From contig OZ005611.1 in the NCBI GenBank assembly GCA_963930655.1, forward strand, positions 25,655,001 to 25,719,000: a stretch of 64,000 bases of DNA, written 5' to 3'. The DNA comes from Myrica gale (taxonomy: Eukaryota > Streptophyta > Magnoliopsida > Fagales > Myricaceae). The notes beneath the pieces were generated by a model. The model was given only the letters and a program-made list of their open reading frames with translations. It ran no database searches and had not been told where the DNA came from. This document shows positions 1 to 12,833 of this stretch, piece after piece. The position numbers and the translations under genes are program-made. How positions within the stretch are numbered: position 1 is the first letter of the stretch; the number at the start of each line of letters is the position of its first letter.

Positions 1-1277
1 TTCCTTGGGTAAGTCCGCGATATTTTGGGAGTTTTTCTGCAACTACTTGTGGTTCTTATCACCAGTGTCAACTGAAAACTTGTTTCTGCCAAAACAAACA
101 AAAAATATGTTTTAGTTATGGAGGATGGATCAAATTGGAGCCAAGGGCAACGACAGTTATTCTGTTTAGGGCGTGCACTTTTGAGGAGAAGTCGGATACT
201 GGTGCTTGATGAAGCAACTGCATCAATTGACAATGCAACAGATATGATTCTGCAGAAAACAATTCGGCATGAATTTGCTGATTATACTGTGATTACAGTA
301 GCACACAGGATACCTACTGTGATGTACTGCGGAATGGTTCTTGCAATTAGTGATGGTAAGTTTCATTAATTACTTTTAACCCCTCATCTATATAATATTT
401 TCTAGGTGTGACTCCCCAAAACCTCTCTCTCTTGGATGTCTTTCATGATTTTGATGCTAGGTAATCTTTTCTCTCATAAGTATATCGGTCCAATTTCTCA
501 TAATTCTAAATCTTGTTGCAAACTTATTCCTTTGCTATTAATGACCTCAAAAGGCTAAGAAAAATCAGGCTAAAAGGCAATTCATCTATTGGAATCAAGA
601 TCCTATTCAATTCCGGTCCGAATAACATGGTAGAATTGGAAGATAAATACACACGACAGGTGGATACTACACCGTTTAATTTCGTTCATATTTGCTCATA
701 TAAAATTTCGGGCAGCATGGACTTTACAATAGGATCCATTTGTTGATAGGATCTCAATCTCATTTATGTTTGATAGGATGAAATGGCCTTATCTTTTTAA
801 GACGGCTGCAAAAACCATCACTTTGCTTTTTTAGACAAACATCCAGCATTACATTATGGGGTAGACTCACAAGAGCTGCATGATCATAATCAATCGCATC
901 AGACGGTGAATCCGTAAGACAGATATCCCCAAACAAAGTACTCCCAATACACCACTTAGCTAAATTATGAGCTGCAAAATTCGCTTCACGAATTGTGATA
1001 TCCCTGATTTTCTTTTGTTCAAGAAAAAGTTGTACATGAATAAGGAAAACAGTGAACCAATTAACTTCCAAGCGAAATATCACACTTTTCTTTTACTTTT
1101 TCGAAAAGAAAAAAGCAAAACACCGTGCAAATGTTTTGATGGAACGCTTTCTATTCTATTTCAGGGAAAATTGCGGAGTATGATGAGCCAATGAAGTTAA
1201 TGAAGAAAGAAGGTTCACTGTTTGGGGAGCTTGTCTCTGAATACTGGTCTCATCTTCATTCTGCAGAATCGCAGTGA
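1..1277 (+). CDS. ABC transporter C family (MRP-type), 3' terminal exons (copy 1, partial)
   Basis: Last three exons of an ABCC/MRP full-size transporter, which pumps conjugates across the vacuolar or plasma membrane using ATP. Exons read 1-8, 116-355 and 1165-1277, with GT-AG junctions and a continuous frame. The encoded piece is the second half of nucleotide-binding domain 2. It has the signature WSQGQRQL, Walker [13 protein letters not shown], the H-loop histidine in VAHRIPT, then the C-terminal tail ending [12 protein letters not shown] before TGA. The wording matches the Arabidopsis ABCC10/MRP14 type as I know it. No lesion is visible in the part present; the rest lies left of the window. 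A near-identical tail recurs at 14944-15381, so this is one of two tandem paralogues. The 809-bp last intron carries a LINE remnant. Confidence 0.88.
760..1083 (-). pseudogene. LINE RNase H-domain fragment inside ABCC intron
   Basis: A 107-codon minus-strand reading frame in the last intron of ABCC copy 1. It contains the pattern [14 protein letters not shown], typical of the C-terminal RNase H-like domain of plant non-LTR retrotransposons (R-E-x-N-x-x-A-H-x-L-A-K). The following [17 protein letters not shown] resembles the tail of the same domain. No upstream reverse transcriptase and no poly(A) tail were seen, so it is an old fragment. Family assignment is by motif only. Confidence 0.6.
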
Positions 1278-2039
1278 ATCTAAGGAAAACTTCTTGTCTA
1301 GCCTTTTTTTTTTTTTATCTCAGCCTTGGTAAGTAGCAAAAACAAGAAAGACAGGGAAGGTAGGATGTATAATATTTCAATATCATCGGGCACAGAGATC
1401 AAGAATAAGGTTGCAAGGCCAATTTCCAAGTTGTGTAATGTGTGTAGGTATGCCGCTTCCTGTGAATGATTATGTTTGAATCCAAAATAAAACACCACCC
1501 AGCTCCCAATTTTAGTCTTAATTTCGGACTGCCTGTAACAAGACTAACAGCTGTTGCCTGTTGCTGAAAAATACAAGTTCACAGGCTCTTGCCTATTGCT
1601 GAAAAATAGAAGTTCATGCAGAGCTGAATCCAGATCTAAAAAAGGCAGCCAACTTTCATACATAAAGGCTTATATAAAAACTGATAAATTAATCGCCCTC
1701 TAAGATAGGGATTACAAAATACAAATATAACAATAAAAAGCGTATGGTATTGAAAAACTGATTTCTTATGGGATACTACAAGGGCAGAGTGAGCACACAG
1801 GCCCATGCTTAAGATTAATCGAGCATGGGCTTTAGTATGAGTTGGTTGTCCTTGTAACCCCACTTGACCATGCTCCTCTCATGTTAACATACAATGGGTA
1901 AATTTGACAGATACCAAGCATGCATTTCTTTAGTTTTCACGCTGCAAAGAAAACATTAAAGAAGCTTGTTTCATATTTGTAAAAAGTTCAAGAGAAAATA
2001 ACTTGAAGAACGAGAAGCCAATAAATTAGGAGGTTAAGA
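1278..2039. other. Intergenic region between ABCC copy 1 and RRP40, with a short tandem repeat
   Basis: Holds the 3' flanks of two convergent genes. A direct repeat of about 34 bp is visible at 1551-1618 (two units built around TTGCTGAAAAATA[C/G]AAGTTCA). No further coding sequence is recognisable. Confidence 0.5.
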
Positions 2040-5000
2040 TTAAAAAATGAAAAAGGACTGACATGATAACTTTAGATTCTGAAGCAATTTCTCCACCATA
2101 ATTCTCTGCTGCACCCCGCTCAAAGATTCCGAGTTCATAATTGCATTAGCTACGACAATGACTGCAGATGGAGAGGTGGCATTGACCTATAATCCAGTAT
2201 GATAATATAAGATAACATCATGAAGTGTCTTTGAGGTTGAAGCATAAGCCACACCCGAGTTTTCAGTCCAGCCAGGGCCCTCAAGCCCATATCGAGAGCC
2301 AGTAATAGCTTAAATGAATTGGAGAAGGGGGACAGTCTTAACCCAAACCACAATAAAATAGTTCCTCAAGAAGCATACCCAAACACGGCCATTCAATCCA
2401 ACTGCTATCTCAAAAGAAAGCTTCTTCCCTAAATCATCGAGAACTGGACAGGTTGGCGAGGCCAGGAGCCTAGATCAGAGACGAGTTATATCATCATGTT
2501 AGAAGCAAAGCCTCAAGCTTATTGCATCTGTAATGTTAACCTACCCACAAAAAACGTGCTATTGACCATGCATTCTGCCATGGGAGCGTGTTGCATTTAA
2601 AAATTCTATCAAACATCAAAACATGCGCTGAAGGTGCCACAAAGATCATACATTCTTGATAGGCCAGTCGAAGATTCAAACATGTAGCCATCTTTAAGCT
2701 GGCCAAATTCTGCTGCTTTCCCACTGGCTGTAAATGCAGCACAAAGGTAATGAACAGGCCATGATAGTAGCTATAGCAAATAAATCAACAAGAAACTTCG
2801 AGGAACTAACAAATGTGGGAAACATGACCAGCACATTAACAAGAATACAAAAAATGAAGACCAACCATCAGTGCATGAGAGCTCTGGATTCATGCCAGGG
2901 TTTGCCCTCACAATCCGAACATAGAGCAAAGTACCTACCTGCAGCACAATGCATTACAAAGAAAATACTGTCACACTCTTATGTATATTAAGCAAAGGAC
3001 AAACTATTAGAAAAAACAGCCAGTGTTCAATACTGGATACTACATGTGGTTTCAGTAACACAATCAACCTTCTTGGAAACTAAAATATTTGAGGAGCATA
3101 TCTTAACTCATAGCAAAGAACTGATCATGGTGTAAAGCTGCCTCTCGGAGCAATTAAATAAAGGAAGCGGAAAGGTTCATACAGCTAATTCATGCCAATT
3201 ATCATCTAGAAAGAAAGTGCAACTTATTCCTTAAGCAGCTCCAAGTTATAAAGGCTTTAGTTTCCACATTAGGAACATTCACCTCACTCTTTAAGGAGCC
3301 AAACTGGTTTGGAAAGAAATGCATCTTGCAAGAAAGAGATGCAGTCTCAAACTATTACTCAAATACCCCAGCATTGGTATTTATGTTTTTTCATAACCAA
3401 GCAGATCCTTAGCATCAGCATATATTCTAGGCAGCTAGCACATGTGGCCAACAGCGAAATCAAGACCAACTAGTAAAGTTGCCTTCAGTGGTATAAGGAA
3501 AGAATATTAGTTTTCACACAACTGGTCCTCTATTTTTCAACAGAAAGGCCACTAAAATTAGAGAGAACACAACTTTGAGTTTATAACACTTCCCATCCTT
3601 CTCTCCCTATGGCTTACAACTTAAAGAAAAACGAAAATAAAAGGGCAAAAAAAAAACGACTGATTTCTGTAGAGTGCTGCATGGATGGGCAATGAACTCT
3701 AAACTTAAACTACAGCACATGACACATAGTCTTCGCAATTGACATTTAGGCATGACTTTTAACTTGTACACACCTCAAACTTTGGTATGTTTCTCCTTGT
3801 TCCTCCTTCAAACGCAAGCACAGGCAAATAAGCCAATGCAGGTCCTTTTAGGTCCACAAGAAAGTTCTGCAAATGAACGACAAAAAGATCACAAAAAAGA
3901 ATTTTAGCATTCGCAACAGCACCTAAAACTGTCCGGCATAGGTACCTCGAAGAGATTGAACAAACAAAAATAGTACTTTGCATGAAAAGAAAGTATCTCA
4001 TGCTTGGGAGGAGGACATGGCAGAACAATACCAGGAGCTATTAATCACGGAATAAGACAGCGTATCATGAAATAATATTCCATAACAAATTATAATAAAA
4101 TAAAAAAAGGAGATAAATATAGGAAGCATCACCTCCCCAGCAATAATATTTCTTCAAAATTGGACATTTCAAGTTAAAGATCGAACCATTTTTCTTTCAG
4201 ATATCCCCCTCCCCTCTCTCTTTTTCCTTCTTTTCTCCATCATCTCGCCTACTGATCACTTAAAGATCCAACAAGTTCCAAGATTCACGTTCAGCCTAAC
4301 ACATCCTTTTTCTTCTTTTTGATAAGTGAATCTAAAATGTCATAATTGCTAAAAAAACAACTAACCCATTTGTCACCAACTGTACCCATCGCTTAATATT
4401 CCTTTTGGCCACTTAGACAGCAACACAAGCACACCGCCATTTTCATTTTTCCCAACCCTAGTCTTCTTCCTCTATGTAAGCCACAACATGAAAAGCCAAA
4501 GCTATTGGAGAAGACTTGTGATATGCATGTATCTGGCAGGGCTGTTCGAGATTGGGCAGAAATCAACCAGCACGACAGAAACTGGGCCGAGCTTGACTAT
4601 TTGGGGCGGTTCGGCTGTTGGCCCAATCCCCCTTGAAACCGAAGGGCTCGGTTTCAGGGGTTTGGCCCACCAAAACCGAACCAAACTGAGCTAAACAAAA
4701 AACACTTAGATCCTCCCCCCCCCCAAACCACAACCTCTCATCTCTCCCTCTCCCTTTCTTGACTTCTCATCTCTCCCTCTCCTCTCTTCACACCCTCAAC
4801 TGCTCTCCCCTCTCTTTAGGCCACTGCCGCTGCTCACCCATCTCTCTCACTGTCTCGGAGCTGCATTTCTCTCTTTGGTGCGACACTCCATGGTTGTTAG
4901 CATCTCTCTCTCAAGCTTTTGGACAATTTTTTTCTAGATATAGAAGATGCTTTTGGTTGCTGCTTGTTGGCTGCTTCTGGGTGATTTTGGTTGTTGTTGT

Positions 5001-7128
5001 TAGTGTTCACAAAGGCCGAAAACCGACCGAAACCGACTTGGACCATATCGAGGTTGGTCCTATCGGTCTTCGGAGGCCTCGGTTTGGTGGTCGGATTGGA
5101 TTTTCCAAAAACTGACCACCTCAGTTCAGCTCTCGGCGAGGGGCACAAACTGAACCAAGGGGTTTGGTTTTCACCCCTAGTATCTGGGGAGAAGGGGTCA
5201 TGATTACCATCAGAAGAATTACCTCTTTTTAAAGTCCAAATGATCCAAATAAAGCACAAGAGGCATTGTTCTGCCCGTGCCTAATTTATCTGCTCGTGTC
5301 CTTGTTTCCTATCAACAATTATACCCTTTCCAAGATTCGGCTGTTCACCGTTCAGTGCACATGCACAAACAGATGGAGGAAAGAGCAGTGAAGTGCACAT
5401 TCCAACCCAAAACTATAAGGTTACTTGGATCCCTGATAAACTTTGAATACACGTAATCAGCTACTTAACTTTGTGATTACTTGCAGTGTCCACCGTGCTC
5501 CCCCAACCCCACCCCCACAGTCAACACCACTGTTAAAGTTTTCTTACTTTCTGTTAGATACTTCAAAATTTCCCAAGTTTATCATGTGATACAGAAAAAT
5601 AAATGAGAAACTATGCTCAGATTATTTGACGATAGAATAAATCTAATCTATTCAGAACAGTTACATACATGCAAAGGTTTGCAAATATTTTTTCTTAATC
5701 TGCAGATATGCAACTTCAGTGTCCATAGATATCAGAGCAATCTCTATATTTTCAGTCTCCATAGAGGAATCACTATAGCTCCTAAAACTCAGAGATAAAT
5801 TAGGCTTAAATAAATACATAGATTTCTTAATTAAGCAACAATATGGCTGCTCTAATTTCAAAAAGAAACAGCACTAAAGTTGAAAGAAGACTTTGTAAGC
5901 ATTCGAGAATTAATATGGGCAAATCCAATCTCTGATAATGTAATTCTCTTACATCAGCTTTAGAGTCTACAACTATTCCAAGAACAGAATCACCTGCTTG
6001 AGGTTCGTACTGTGAAAAAGAAAAAAAATTACACATTCAAATTAGGAGAAAAGTTAAGAAACAATAGAAAATATTGAAAGCCATATGAAAATACAGAAAC
6101 TTGTGAAAAATCTAGAGCTCAATTTCTTCCCATCAAACTGAAGGACTAGAAACACCAATGAAGTATATAATATATAGACAAACGAAAGAAAGAAATAAAA
6201 AAGGTCCATTTTCAGTACAAAGAGAGATCAATTATAAGTATTCATTCGTTAATCATCATCAATGCACACATGACCCAAACACATGGCTTGAAAGTAATAG
6301 CCCCTTCCTTTCCTTCCCCCCACCGAAAAGGAAAATAAGAAAAAAGAAAGGGTTTGTAACAAAATAAGGATGTGACAGTATTCAAGAGGACACTTATAAA
6401 AAAAAAAAAGTGAAAGTATTCAAGAGGACAAGCGAAAATATACAAAATTTACAAAACCCATTGCTGGTTCAACACCCTTGCGGACTCCTAGTACATATGC
6501 AAGAACAATTCAGAATGGTATGCATAGTAGGTAAGTTGCAGTATTCAAGAGGACAAGCGAAAATATACAAAACCCATTGCTGGTTCAATACCCTTGCGGA
6601 CCCCTAGTACATATGCAAGAACAATTCAGAATGGTATGCACAGTAGGTAAGTTGCTTGTCGGGCATGAACAAAAATAATCATCACTAACCCTTTTCTGGG
6701 AGCTTTCGACCCAATACTTATTTGGCTTTGAGTACCTCAGCTTCCCGGCCTTCATGGCGGTAATAGAGTCACAGTCCTGGAAATTTACCATAAACCTCTA
6801 ATACGTCGAAATCATACCGAGTGTTTGCCAATAAAGTAAAATACTTTCCAAGGAAGGGATATAATTACAGCCAACTGCGATAATAGGAAAAAGAAAAGCC
6901 TAGGCACAGACCTGACGGAGACCACCGCCAAGCTTTATAGTTTGGTTAGTCATGCTTGAGAGATCAAGAACCACATCTCCTGGAACCTAAACAACAACCA
7001 TCCAGGGAAAAAACACTAAGGTTCGTTCAGTAATAACGGTAAGCACTGTACCGATTCCCGAACGAATATGTACTCACGACTGACAGATCCACGAAGCTCT
7101 TCGGTGAACCGGAAGGTTTGATTTCCAT
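2040..7128 (-). CDS. RRP40: Exosome complex component RRP40 (EXOSC3), nine exons
   Basis: RNA-binding cap subunit of the RNA exosome (3'-5' RNA processing and decay, nucleus and cytoplasm). Exons on the minus strand: 7128-7078, 6986-6912, 6776-6690, 6009-5953, 3866-3774, 2938-2866, 2727-2652, 2469-2379, 2186-2040. All introns obey GT-AG and the phases fit exactly, giving 249 aa, close to the usual plant length. Visible segments in order are the N-terminal domain (VPGDVVLDLSSMTNQTIKL), the conserved YSKPNKYWVESSQKRY, the S1 domain (GDSVLGIVVDSKAD, NFLVDLKGPALAYLPVLAFE, GGTRRNIPKFE, then NPGMNPELSC), and the KH-type end (GKKLSFEIAVGLNGRVWV). The start is the first ATG, immediately before the conserved N-terminus. 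No lesion is seen. Intron 4 (2.1 kb) carries a hAT element and intron 3 a tandem duplication. The last codons (LSCQSFFIF) may vary between paralogues. Confidence 0.93.
4537..5179. mobile_element. Non-autonomous hAT (Ac/Ds-like) element, 643 bp, in RRP40 intron 4
   Basis: Flanked by a perfect 8-bp target duplication, GTATCTGG (4529-4536 and 5180-5187). The left end starts CAGGGCTG and the right end, read inward, starts TAGGGGTG. This is an imperfect terminal inverted repeat with a C/T outermost base, the same asymmetry I know for maize Ac. Subterminal regions are rich in ACCGAAC/ACCGACC-type motifs. The interior is CT-rich with no transposase frame. Confidence 0.88.
6416..6655. repeat. Direct tandem duplication in RRP40 intron 3
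   Basis: Two units, 6416-6539 and 6541-6655, both starting GTATTCAAGAGGACAAGCG and ending GTAGGTAAGTTGC. They differ by a 9-bp indel and a few substitutions. A truncated third start (GTATTCAAGAGGACA) lies at about 6378. The duplication is recent and intronic. Confidence 0.85.
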
Positions 7129-7208
7129 TACGTAATTTCCGATAGGGTCTCAAGTTTCCTTCTTCGGCTGAAAATTGCCGCTTAGATGGTTTTGCCGCTC
7201 TGTGTTAA

Positions 7209-7407
7209 GGCTGTGTTTGCAAACTCAATTATCCCTAACATTTTATCTCTCTCCTAATAAAATACTCCAATATAATCTCTCTCTCTCCCATAAAAAAATA
7301 TAAAAAATTACAAAAATTATAAAAAATTACCTCTCTCTTCACCTTTTCACTAAACCCAATACCAACACGTATTCTCATACCCAACATTTTACAACACAAA
7401 CACAACC
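7209..7407. mobile_element. Tourist-like MITE (family 1), upstream of RRP40
   Basis: Begins GGCTGTGTTTGC and ends with the near-complement ACACAAACACAACC. It is flanked by TAA/TAG in the position of a 3-bp PIF/Harbinger target duplication. The AT-rich core contains the family phrase TTCACTAAACCCAATACC, shared with the elements at 7480, 17442 and 58398. Confidence 0.6.
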
Positions 7408-7479
7408 TAGAATATGAAGGTGTGAGAGGGTAAAATGGTTGTTCCGAAGAAAGTCTCCCGGAATTGTTAATATAACATA

Positions 7480-7667
7480 GGTTATATTTGTGTTGTAAAT
7501 TTTTTGGTTTTGTCTTTAGTGTTGGTATTGGGTTTAGTGAAAAAGTGAAGAGAGAGATAATTTTTTATATTTTGTAATTTTTATATTTTTATGGGAGAGA
7601 GATTATATTGTAATATTTTATTGTGAGTTGGTAAATATTTTGTAAAATATTTGGTGCAAACGCAGCC
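7480..7667. mobile_element. Tourist-like MITE (family 1), inverted copy
   Basis: Same family as the neighbour at 7209, in opposite orientation. It carries GGTATTGGGTTTAGTGAAAA, the complement of the family core. Ends are GGTTATATTTGTG and TGCAAACGCAGCC, with ATA on both sides. Together the two copies form a 450-bp imperfect inverted repeat. Confidence 0.6.
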
Positions 7668-8360
7668 ATAGTTAGGCAAATCTATATGTTTAAACTTTTA
7701 AGCAGACTGGTCAGGTGCTATATTATTAAGAGTGTGTAAATGAGCAGATAGAATCTGAATAGTACATTTCAGTTATGTTTCGAACAGTTATATTTTTAAA
7801 TGTGAGTACTACAACACAGATAGAATCAGAATGATCAATTCCGATTTTGTTACGAATCGGAATGAAATTGGAATCAGAATTAGAAATTCCGATTTAGGTG
7901 GATTTTTTTAGACTTTTTTAGGGAAATTGAGCCAAAAATGTTTTTTTAGACTCAACGAAGATTTTTACGTTATTTATCATAAATTAATAATAAATATAAA
8001 ATATTTAACTAAAATCTAGATTCTAAAATAAACATTCAATTAAATTCTATATATTTTATTTTATTTTGAGCATTATTTTATTTTATTAAAAAAAATCAAA
8101 TCTCGTAATTTTGCCATAATTTATGGTTTTGGAAATTGCAATAAATGACTTCCGGAATCGAAAGTGAAACAAAAAATTATGATTTTTACCGAAATTTTTG
8201 CCCACCCTCATATATTACAAGGCCATTAAGACACTTCCCATATAATTATCTTCCTAACAAATGGTAAGAAAAGGGCCTACTAAATCAGGGCTTCCATTCA
8301 AAGTAGATCAAAAGGAAAAAAGCCATAAGAGAAAAAAAAAAAAGTCAGTTAATATTAAAG
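7668..8360. other. AT-rich spacer without recognisable genes
   Basis: Low-complexity A+T-rich sequence with short imperfect repeats around GAATCGGAATGAAATTGGAA (about 7850-7890). No ABCC-like exon was found here, so the missing 5' half of the downstream pseudogene is not in this interval. Confidence 0.5.
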
Positions 8361-8860
8361 GCTTTTTTTTCTAAGCAAAGGTGATTTCATTTCACAAGGG
8401 GGAAAGTACAAGTTGTGTTCGGAAGCAACTATGGCCGAAGACATCAGATGAGGTACAAAGACCCACTACATTTTCAAAGACCCAAAGGGTCATAAGCAAC
8501 TGGAGGACCTTAAGGGTCCCAACACTAAAGGTCATAAGGGTCACAACCAACTGGGTCCACAAACCCACCAACGAAACCCGAGTCCAAAGACCCGGGGTAC
8601 AGCATAACTCCACCGCGAACGGCATCTACCGTCGCCGGGATGGAGGATCCAAACAAGAACCTACGCCAAAAGAGCCACAAAATAGAAGCTCGGCTAAAAA
8701 TGGAGAACACAACACAAGGCGCGTCAGATCCACGAGCCATACAAGCGGCGCATGGAAAGACGTGAGCAGGAGTTGGACCGCCGGACAGAGACGACGTCGT
8801 AGATCTAGAGCTACTGGTGCAGACCAAAGGGAGCGTGCTTGCTGGAAAAAGTCCATTTAC
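8361..8860 (-). mobile_element. Poly(A) retroposon (LINE-like 3' end), minus orientation
   Basis: Read on the minus strand it ends ACCTTTGCTTAG followed by an A-run, the plus strand showing a T-run at 8361-8370. It belongs with the element at 12834-13676, which ends TTGCTTAG plus A-run after a similar ATGAAATGGATTTCATG phrase. The interior is GC-richer than the surroundings and carries repeated GGGTC-type words. It abuts the point where ABCC homology begins. No clear target duplication was found. Confidence 0.5.
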
Positions 8861-11800
8861 CTTCTCAAGGCTAGTTCTAAGGCTCTGGCGAACATGAAAA
8901 TTTTAAAGTTATATGCATGGGAAAATCACTTTGAGATGTTATAGAAAATTTAAGGGAGGTGGAGTAGAGATGGTTATCTGGAGTGCAGTTAGAGAAAGCA
9001 TATCATGGCCTCCTTTTGGTCAACTCCTTTTTTGATCTCTTCTGCTACCTTTGGAACATGCTATTTCCTTAGAGTTCCTCTACATGCAAAAAATGTTTTC
9101 ACCTCAATAGCAACTTTGAGCCTTCTTCAAGAGCCAATTACATCTTTTCCAGATGTTATTGGGGTGTTCATTCAAGCGAAGGTTGCATTAGCACGCATTG
9201 CAAAATACCTTGAGGCTCCAGAGCTGCAGAGAGCAAATATTCAGCAAAACTGCAACAGGGAGAGGGATTCAAACTCTATTTTCATTAAGTTAGCAGACTT
9301 TACGTGGGAAGATAATTCATCAAACCCCACTTTGAGAAACATAAACTTGGAGGTTAGAGCTGGTAAAAAAGTGGCTATATGTGGACAAGTTGGCTCGGGC
9401 AAATCAACCCTTCTCTCTGCAATCCTTGGAGAAGTTCCAAAGATAAGAGGGATCTGTAAGTCGCTGCTTCTCTTTTACTTGCTTTTTCACTAGCGAAATT
9501 CATCTGAATACTGTGAGAATTGTTCTTTATCATAGCAATCCTACATTTCCGATCCCTGCCATTTTTATGCGCCCATGCTGAGTGAGAAATCTATTTTCAT
9601 GTGTAAAATATGTTGATTAAAATCTCTGGGAAGATTTCCTATGTTTCTCAAATAACATGGATTCAGAATGGGACAATACAGGAGAATATCTTATTTGGAT
9701 CTGCTATGGATAGTGAAAGATACGGAGAAACACTAGAGAGTTGCTCATTGGTGAAGGATCTTGAGTTGCTCCCTTGTGGTGATCTCATTGAAATAGGGGA
9801 AAGAGGAGTTAATTTGAGTGGTGGTCAGAAACAACGTGTCCAACTTGCTCGTGCGCTCTATCAGAATGCTGATATATTTCTCTTAGATGATCCATTCAGT
9901 GCTTTAGATGCTCAAACCGCCACAAGTTTATTCAATGTAATCAGAATTTCCCACACCTTCCATGTCTTCTTATTTGGCGTTCCATTACTAACTTAAACTG
10001 TTAACAGGAATATTTTTTGGGGGCTCTTTCTGAGAAGACGGTATTACTTGTGACCCATCAAGTTGATTTCCTGCCTGCTTTCGATTCCGTTTTGGTTAGA
10101 ATACTAAAAGTGACTTCTGCACAGCCTTTCCTATCTAATGACAGATCAAAGTATAAGGAGCACTTTTTGATCAAGTATTTTTTTTTCTTTTCCCATGGAA
10201 ATTATCCCGACTATTTTAGAGATATCTCAAGGCCACCATGTCTATATTTACTGCTAAAAATCCCCTAATAAATGTGTCAAAAGTAGCAATTGCAAACAGG
10301 AGAATTAAATACCATAGTGTTCTGCTTTTTCTCAATCCCTTATCCCCTCATGCCTCATGAGAATTTGGTGGCAACTCCACCCCTTCTCGTATTATAACTT
10401 ATTTCAGGAAGTATGCATTGAAAGACTCACTTAGACTCCACAACGTAATGGTCTTGAGGCTGCACATCATATGGATCTTTACTCTGCTTTTTATGAAATA
10501 AATCGTTGTTATTACTGTAAGTTCTCCAGAAGGTGATGATGTGGGGGGCTTTTTTTTTGAACAGTTGATGTCAGACGGGAAAATACAACAAGAAGGCCCT
10601 TATCATCGCTTATTGGCCTCGAGCAAAGAATTTCAGGACCTTGTTAGCGCACACAAAGAGACGGCAGGTTCGGAACGACTTGCACTCCTTACTTCCAGCC
10701 ATAGATGTGGAACATCTTCCAGAGAGATCAGGAAGAATTATGAAGAGAGGCAATGCAAAGCCTTTGAAGGTGATCAACTGATTAAGCAAGAAGAGAGAGA
10801 AAAAGGAGACACAGGCTTCAAACCTTACATGCAATATCTGAATCAGAATAAAGGGTTCTTGTACGGTTGTACCTCTCCATTGCGCGCAATGCCGCGCATC
10901 TCTCACCTTATAGTTGCGATTGGTCAGACATTGCAGAACTCTTGGATGGCTGCCAACGTTGACCATCCTCATGTTAGCACGTTGCGATTGGTCTTGGTTT
11001 ATCTGTTGATTGGATTGGCAGCCATACTGTTTTTATTGTGTAGAAGTCGTTGTACGGTTGTTTTGGGTCTTAAATCTTCAGAATCCTTGTTTTCGCAGCT
11101 ATTGAACTCCCTTTTTCGTGCGCCCATGTCTTTTTACTACTCCACGCCTCTGGGAAGGATACTTAGTCGGGTAAGCATGGCAAAAGTAACAGGTTTTTAT
11201 CCCTTTAGCCAAAAACTAATGTTATGTGCTTCCTGTCCATATGTGCAGTTCTCGTCTGATCTAAGTACCATAGATCTTGATGTCCCGTTCGGCCTTCTCT
11301 TTTCCGTTTCCTCCGCCATAAATGTTTGCTCTGCTCTTCTAGTACTGGCCGTTGTCACCTGGCAAGTCTTGATTGTCTCTATACCAATGATTTTTCTCTC
11401 AATTAGACTACAGGTAATACCAGACAAGTTCCTTTCGTGAATAATTTTCTGTGTTAGCGCTTCTCTTCTATAAGCTATATAATCATTAACGCTGTAAAGA
11501 ATTTGTATTCATCATCTTTGGCTGCGTGATTCAAATAAGGTAGACACGATCATGAAGTGGAATGAAATTTGATGTAAGGCATATTGGCCAATTTTGGTAA
11601 TTGGAATCACTTAACCTCTCTAGTCTACTGTTTAGCAAAATCAGGACAGTGATATTATAAAATCAATTTGCGCCACCAGTTATGGAATTTATTATTCTCA
11701 GTGATCAAACTCGTCTTTGGGGTTGGGAACTTTGATAGATTTCATACACTGAACTTGTATGGATTGTTTCGGAATTTCCAGTCTCAAAATCTTTTGAGTA

Positions 11801-12045
11801 TATGAAGTTGTGTGTGCACTTCTTGGTTACTCTATTACATCCTACACATTCTGTATAACTGGAGAGAAATTTTTTTTCTAGGCCATATAAGTATGGGGAA
11901 TTATTTTAATAGTGATCATATGCCTTACTTCGTCCTCTTGAATTCTGCCTTGCATATCTTGATATTTATAGTTGGGTTTAATAAGCAAATCTAACAGTAA
12001 ATGGCGTTTATTTTTCAACTAGAGATACTACTTTGCCTCTGCAAA

Positions 12046-12780
12046 CAGTGGCGGAGCCAGAAATTTTGTATAGGAAACAAGAATTTTGTATGTGCGCGAA
12101 GGATTTCGTATAAGGGAAATTTTGTATAGGGACAGGAATTTTGTATAAGAGCCAAGGACCTAAGTACTATGGACGGCATAATTCCTGTCAGTAGTTTTTT
12201 TTTTCATTCTATAAAACTGGAACACATTAGCTTCGGCAACAAAAAAACTAAACAATTAATAAATAAAAACATTTTGGCACCCCACCCAAAAGAAGGAGGT
12301 GCCAGTGCCCACAGAATTTTACAGAACAACCCAGTGATAGCTTAAAGGCTACAGTACAACCCCACAGCTTATTTCAGTAGGGTTATACACACCCAAGGCC
12401 TCTCATGGAGTTTCACTAGAAAGGTTAGCTTATCTGTGTCGACACTGGAAAGTTGCATAGTCCACGAAGACAAAATTGCGTAGTCCTTATCATACGGAAA
12501 AATCGAATTCGATCCAAAACATCTCATTCTGGCATCAGTGAGGCAGCTACGTCCCTGGAATCATAATTTATTGAGAGCCTTCTAGCCCATGGGCTTTGAT
12601 CAGGTGACCAAGAAATTGAGAACCCAAGGCCAAGAGTAGCACACAATCTTAGATTCAGAAGTGCGACGGCAACGTCATACTCATACTCATCACTGCTGAA
12701 AAATTTCAGTATCCGTGGTAATGCTTCTGATTTTTTAGTAAGTCTGAGATAATCCTTCAACTGAGGGTTCTCCGCCCCTG
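12046..12780. mobile_element. hAT-like element, 735 bp, inserted in ABCC pseudogene exon
   Basis: Perfect 8-bp target duplication TCTGCAAA (12038-12045 and 12781-12788). The left end is CAGTGGCGGAGCC and the right end, read inward, is CAGGGGCGGAGAA. Removing the element and one duplication restores the exon frame FASAK|ELMRIN. No transposase frame; the left part repeats AATTTTGTATA words. It shares the AGTGGCGGA end with the elements at 50936 and 54009. Confidence 0.9.
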
Positions 12781-12833
12781 TCTGCAAAAGAATTGATGCG
12801 GATAAATGCCACAACCAAGTCCTCGGTGGCAAA

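Noticed and set aside
4759..5259. 118-120 aa frames in RRP40 intron 4
   Set aside because: Both fall within the hAT element's CT-rich interior and ends; no transposase motifs.
8381..8944. 187-aa open frame on the plus strand
   Set aside because: Most of it is the antisense of a GC-rich retroposon; only the last codons belong to the ABCC remnant, read through the junction.
12524..12832. 102-aa minus-strand frame inside the hAT element
   Set aside because: Considered as a captured gene fragment, but it crosses the element boundary into the ABCC exon and shows no recognisable domain.
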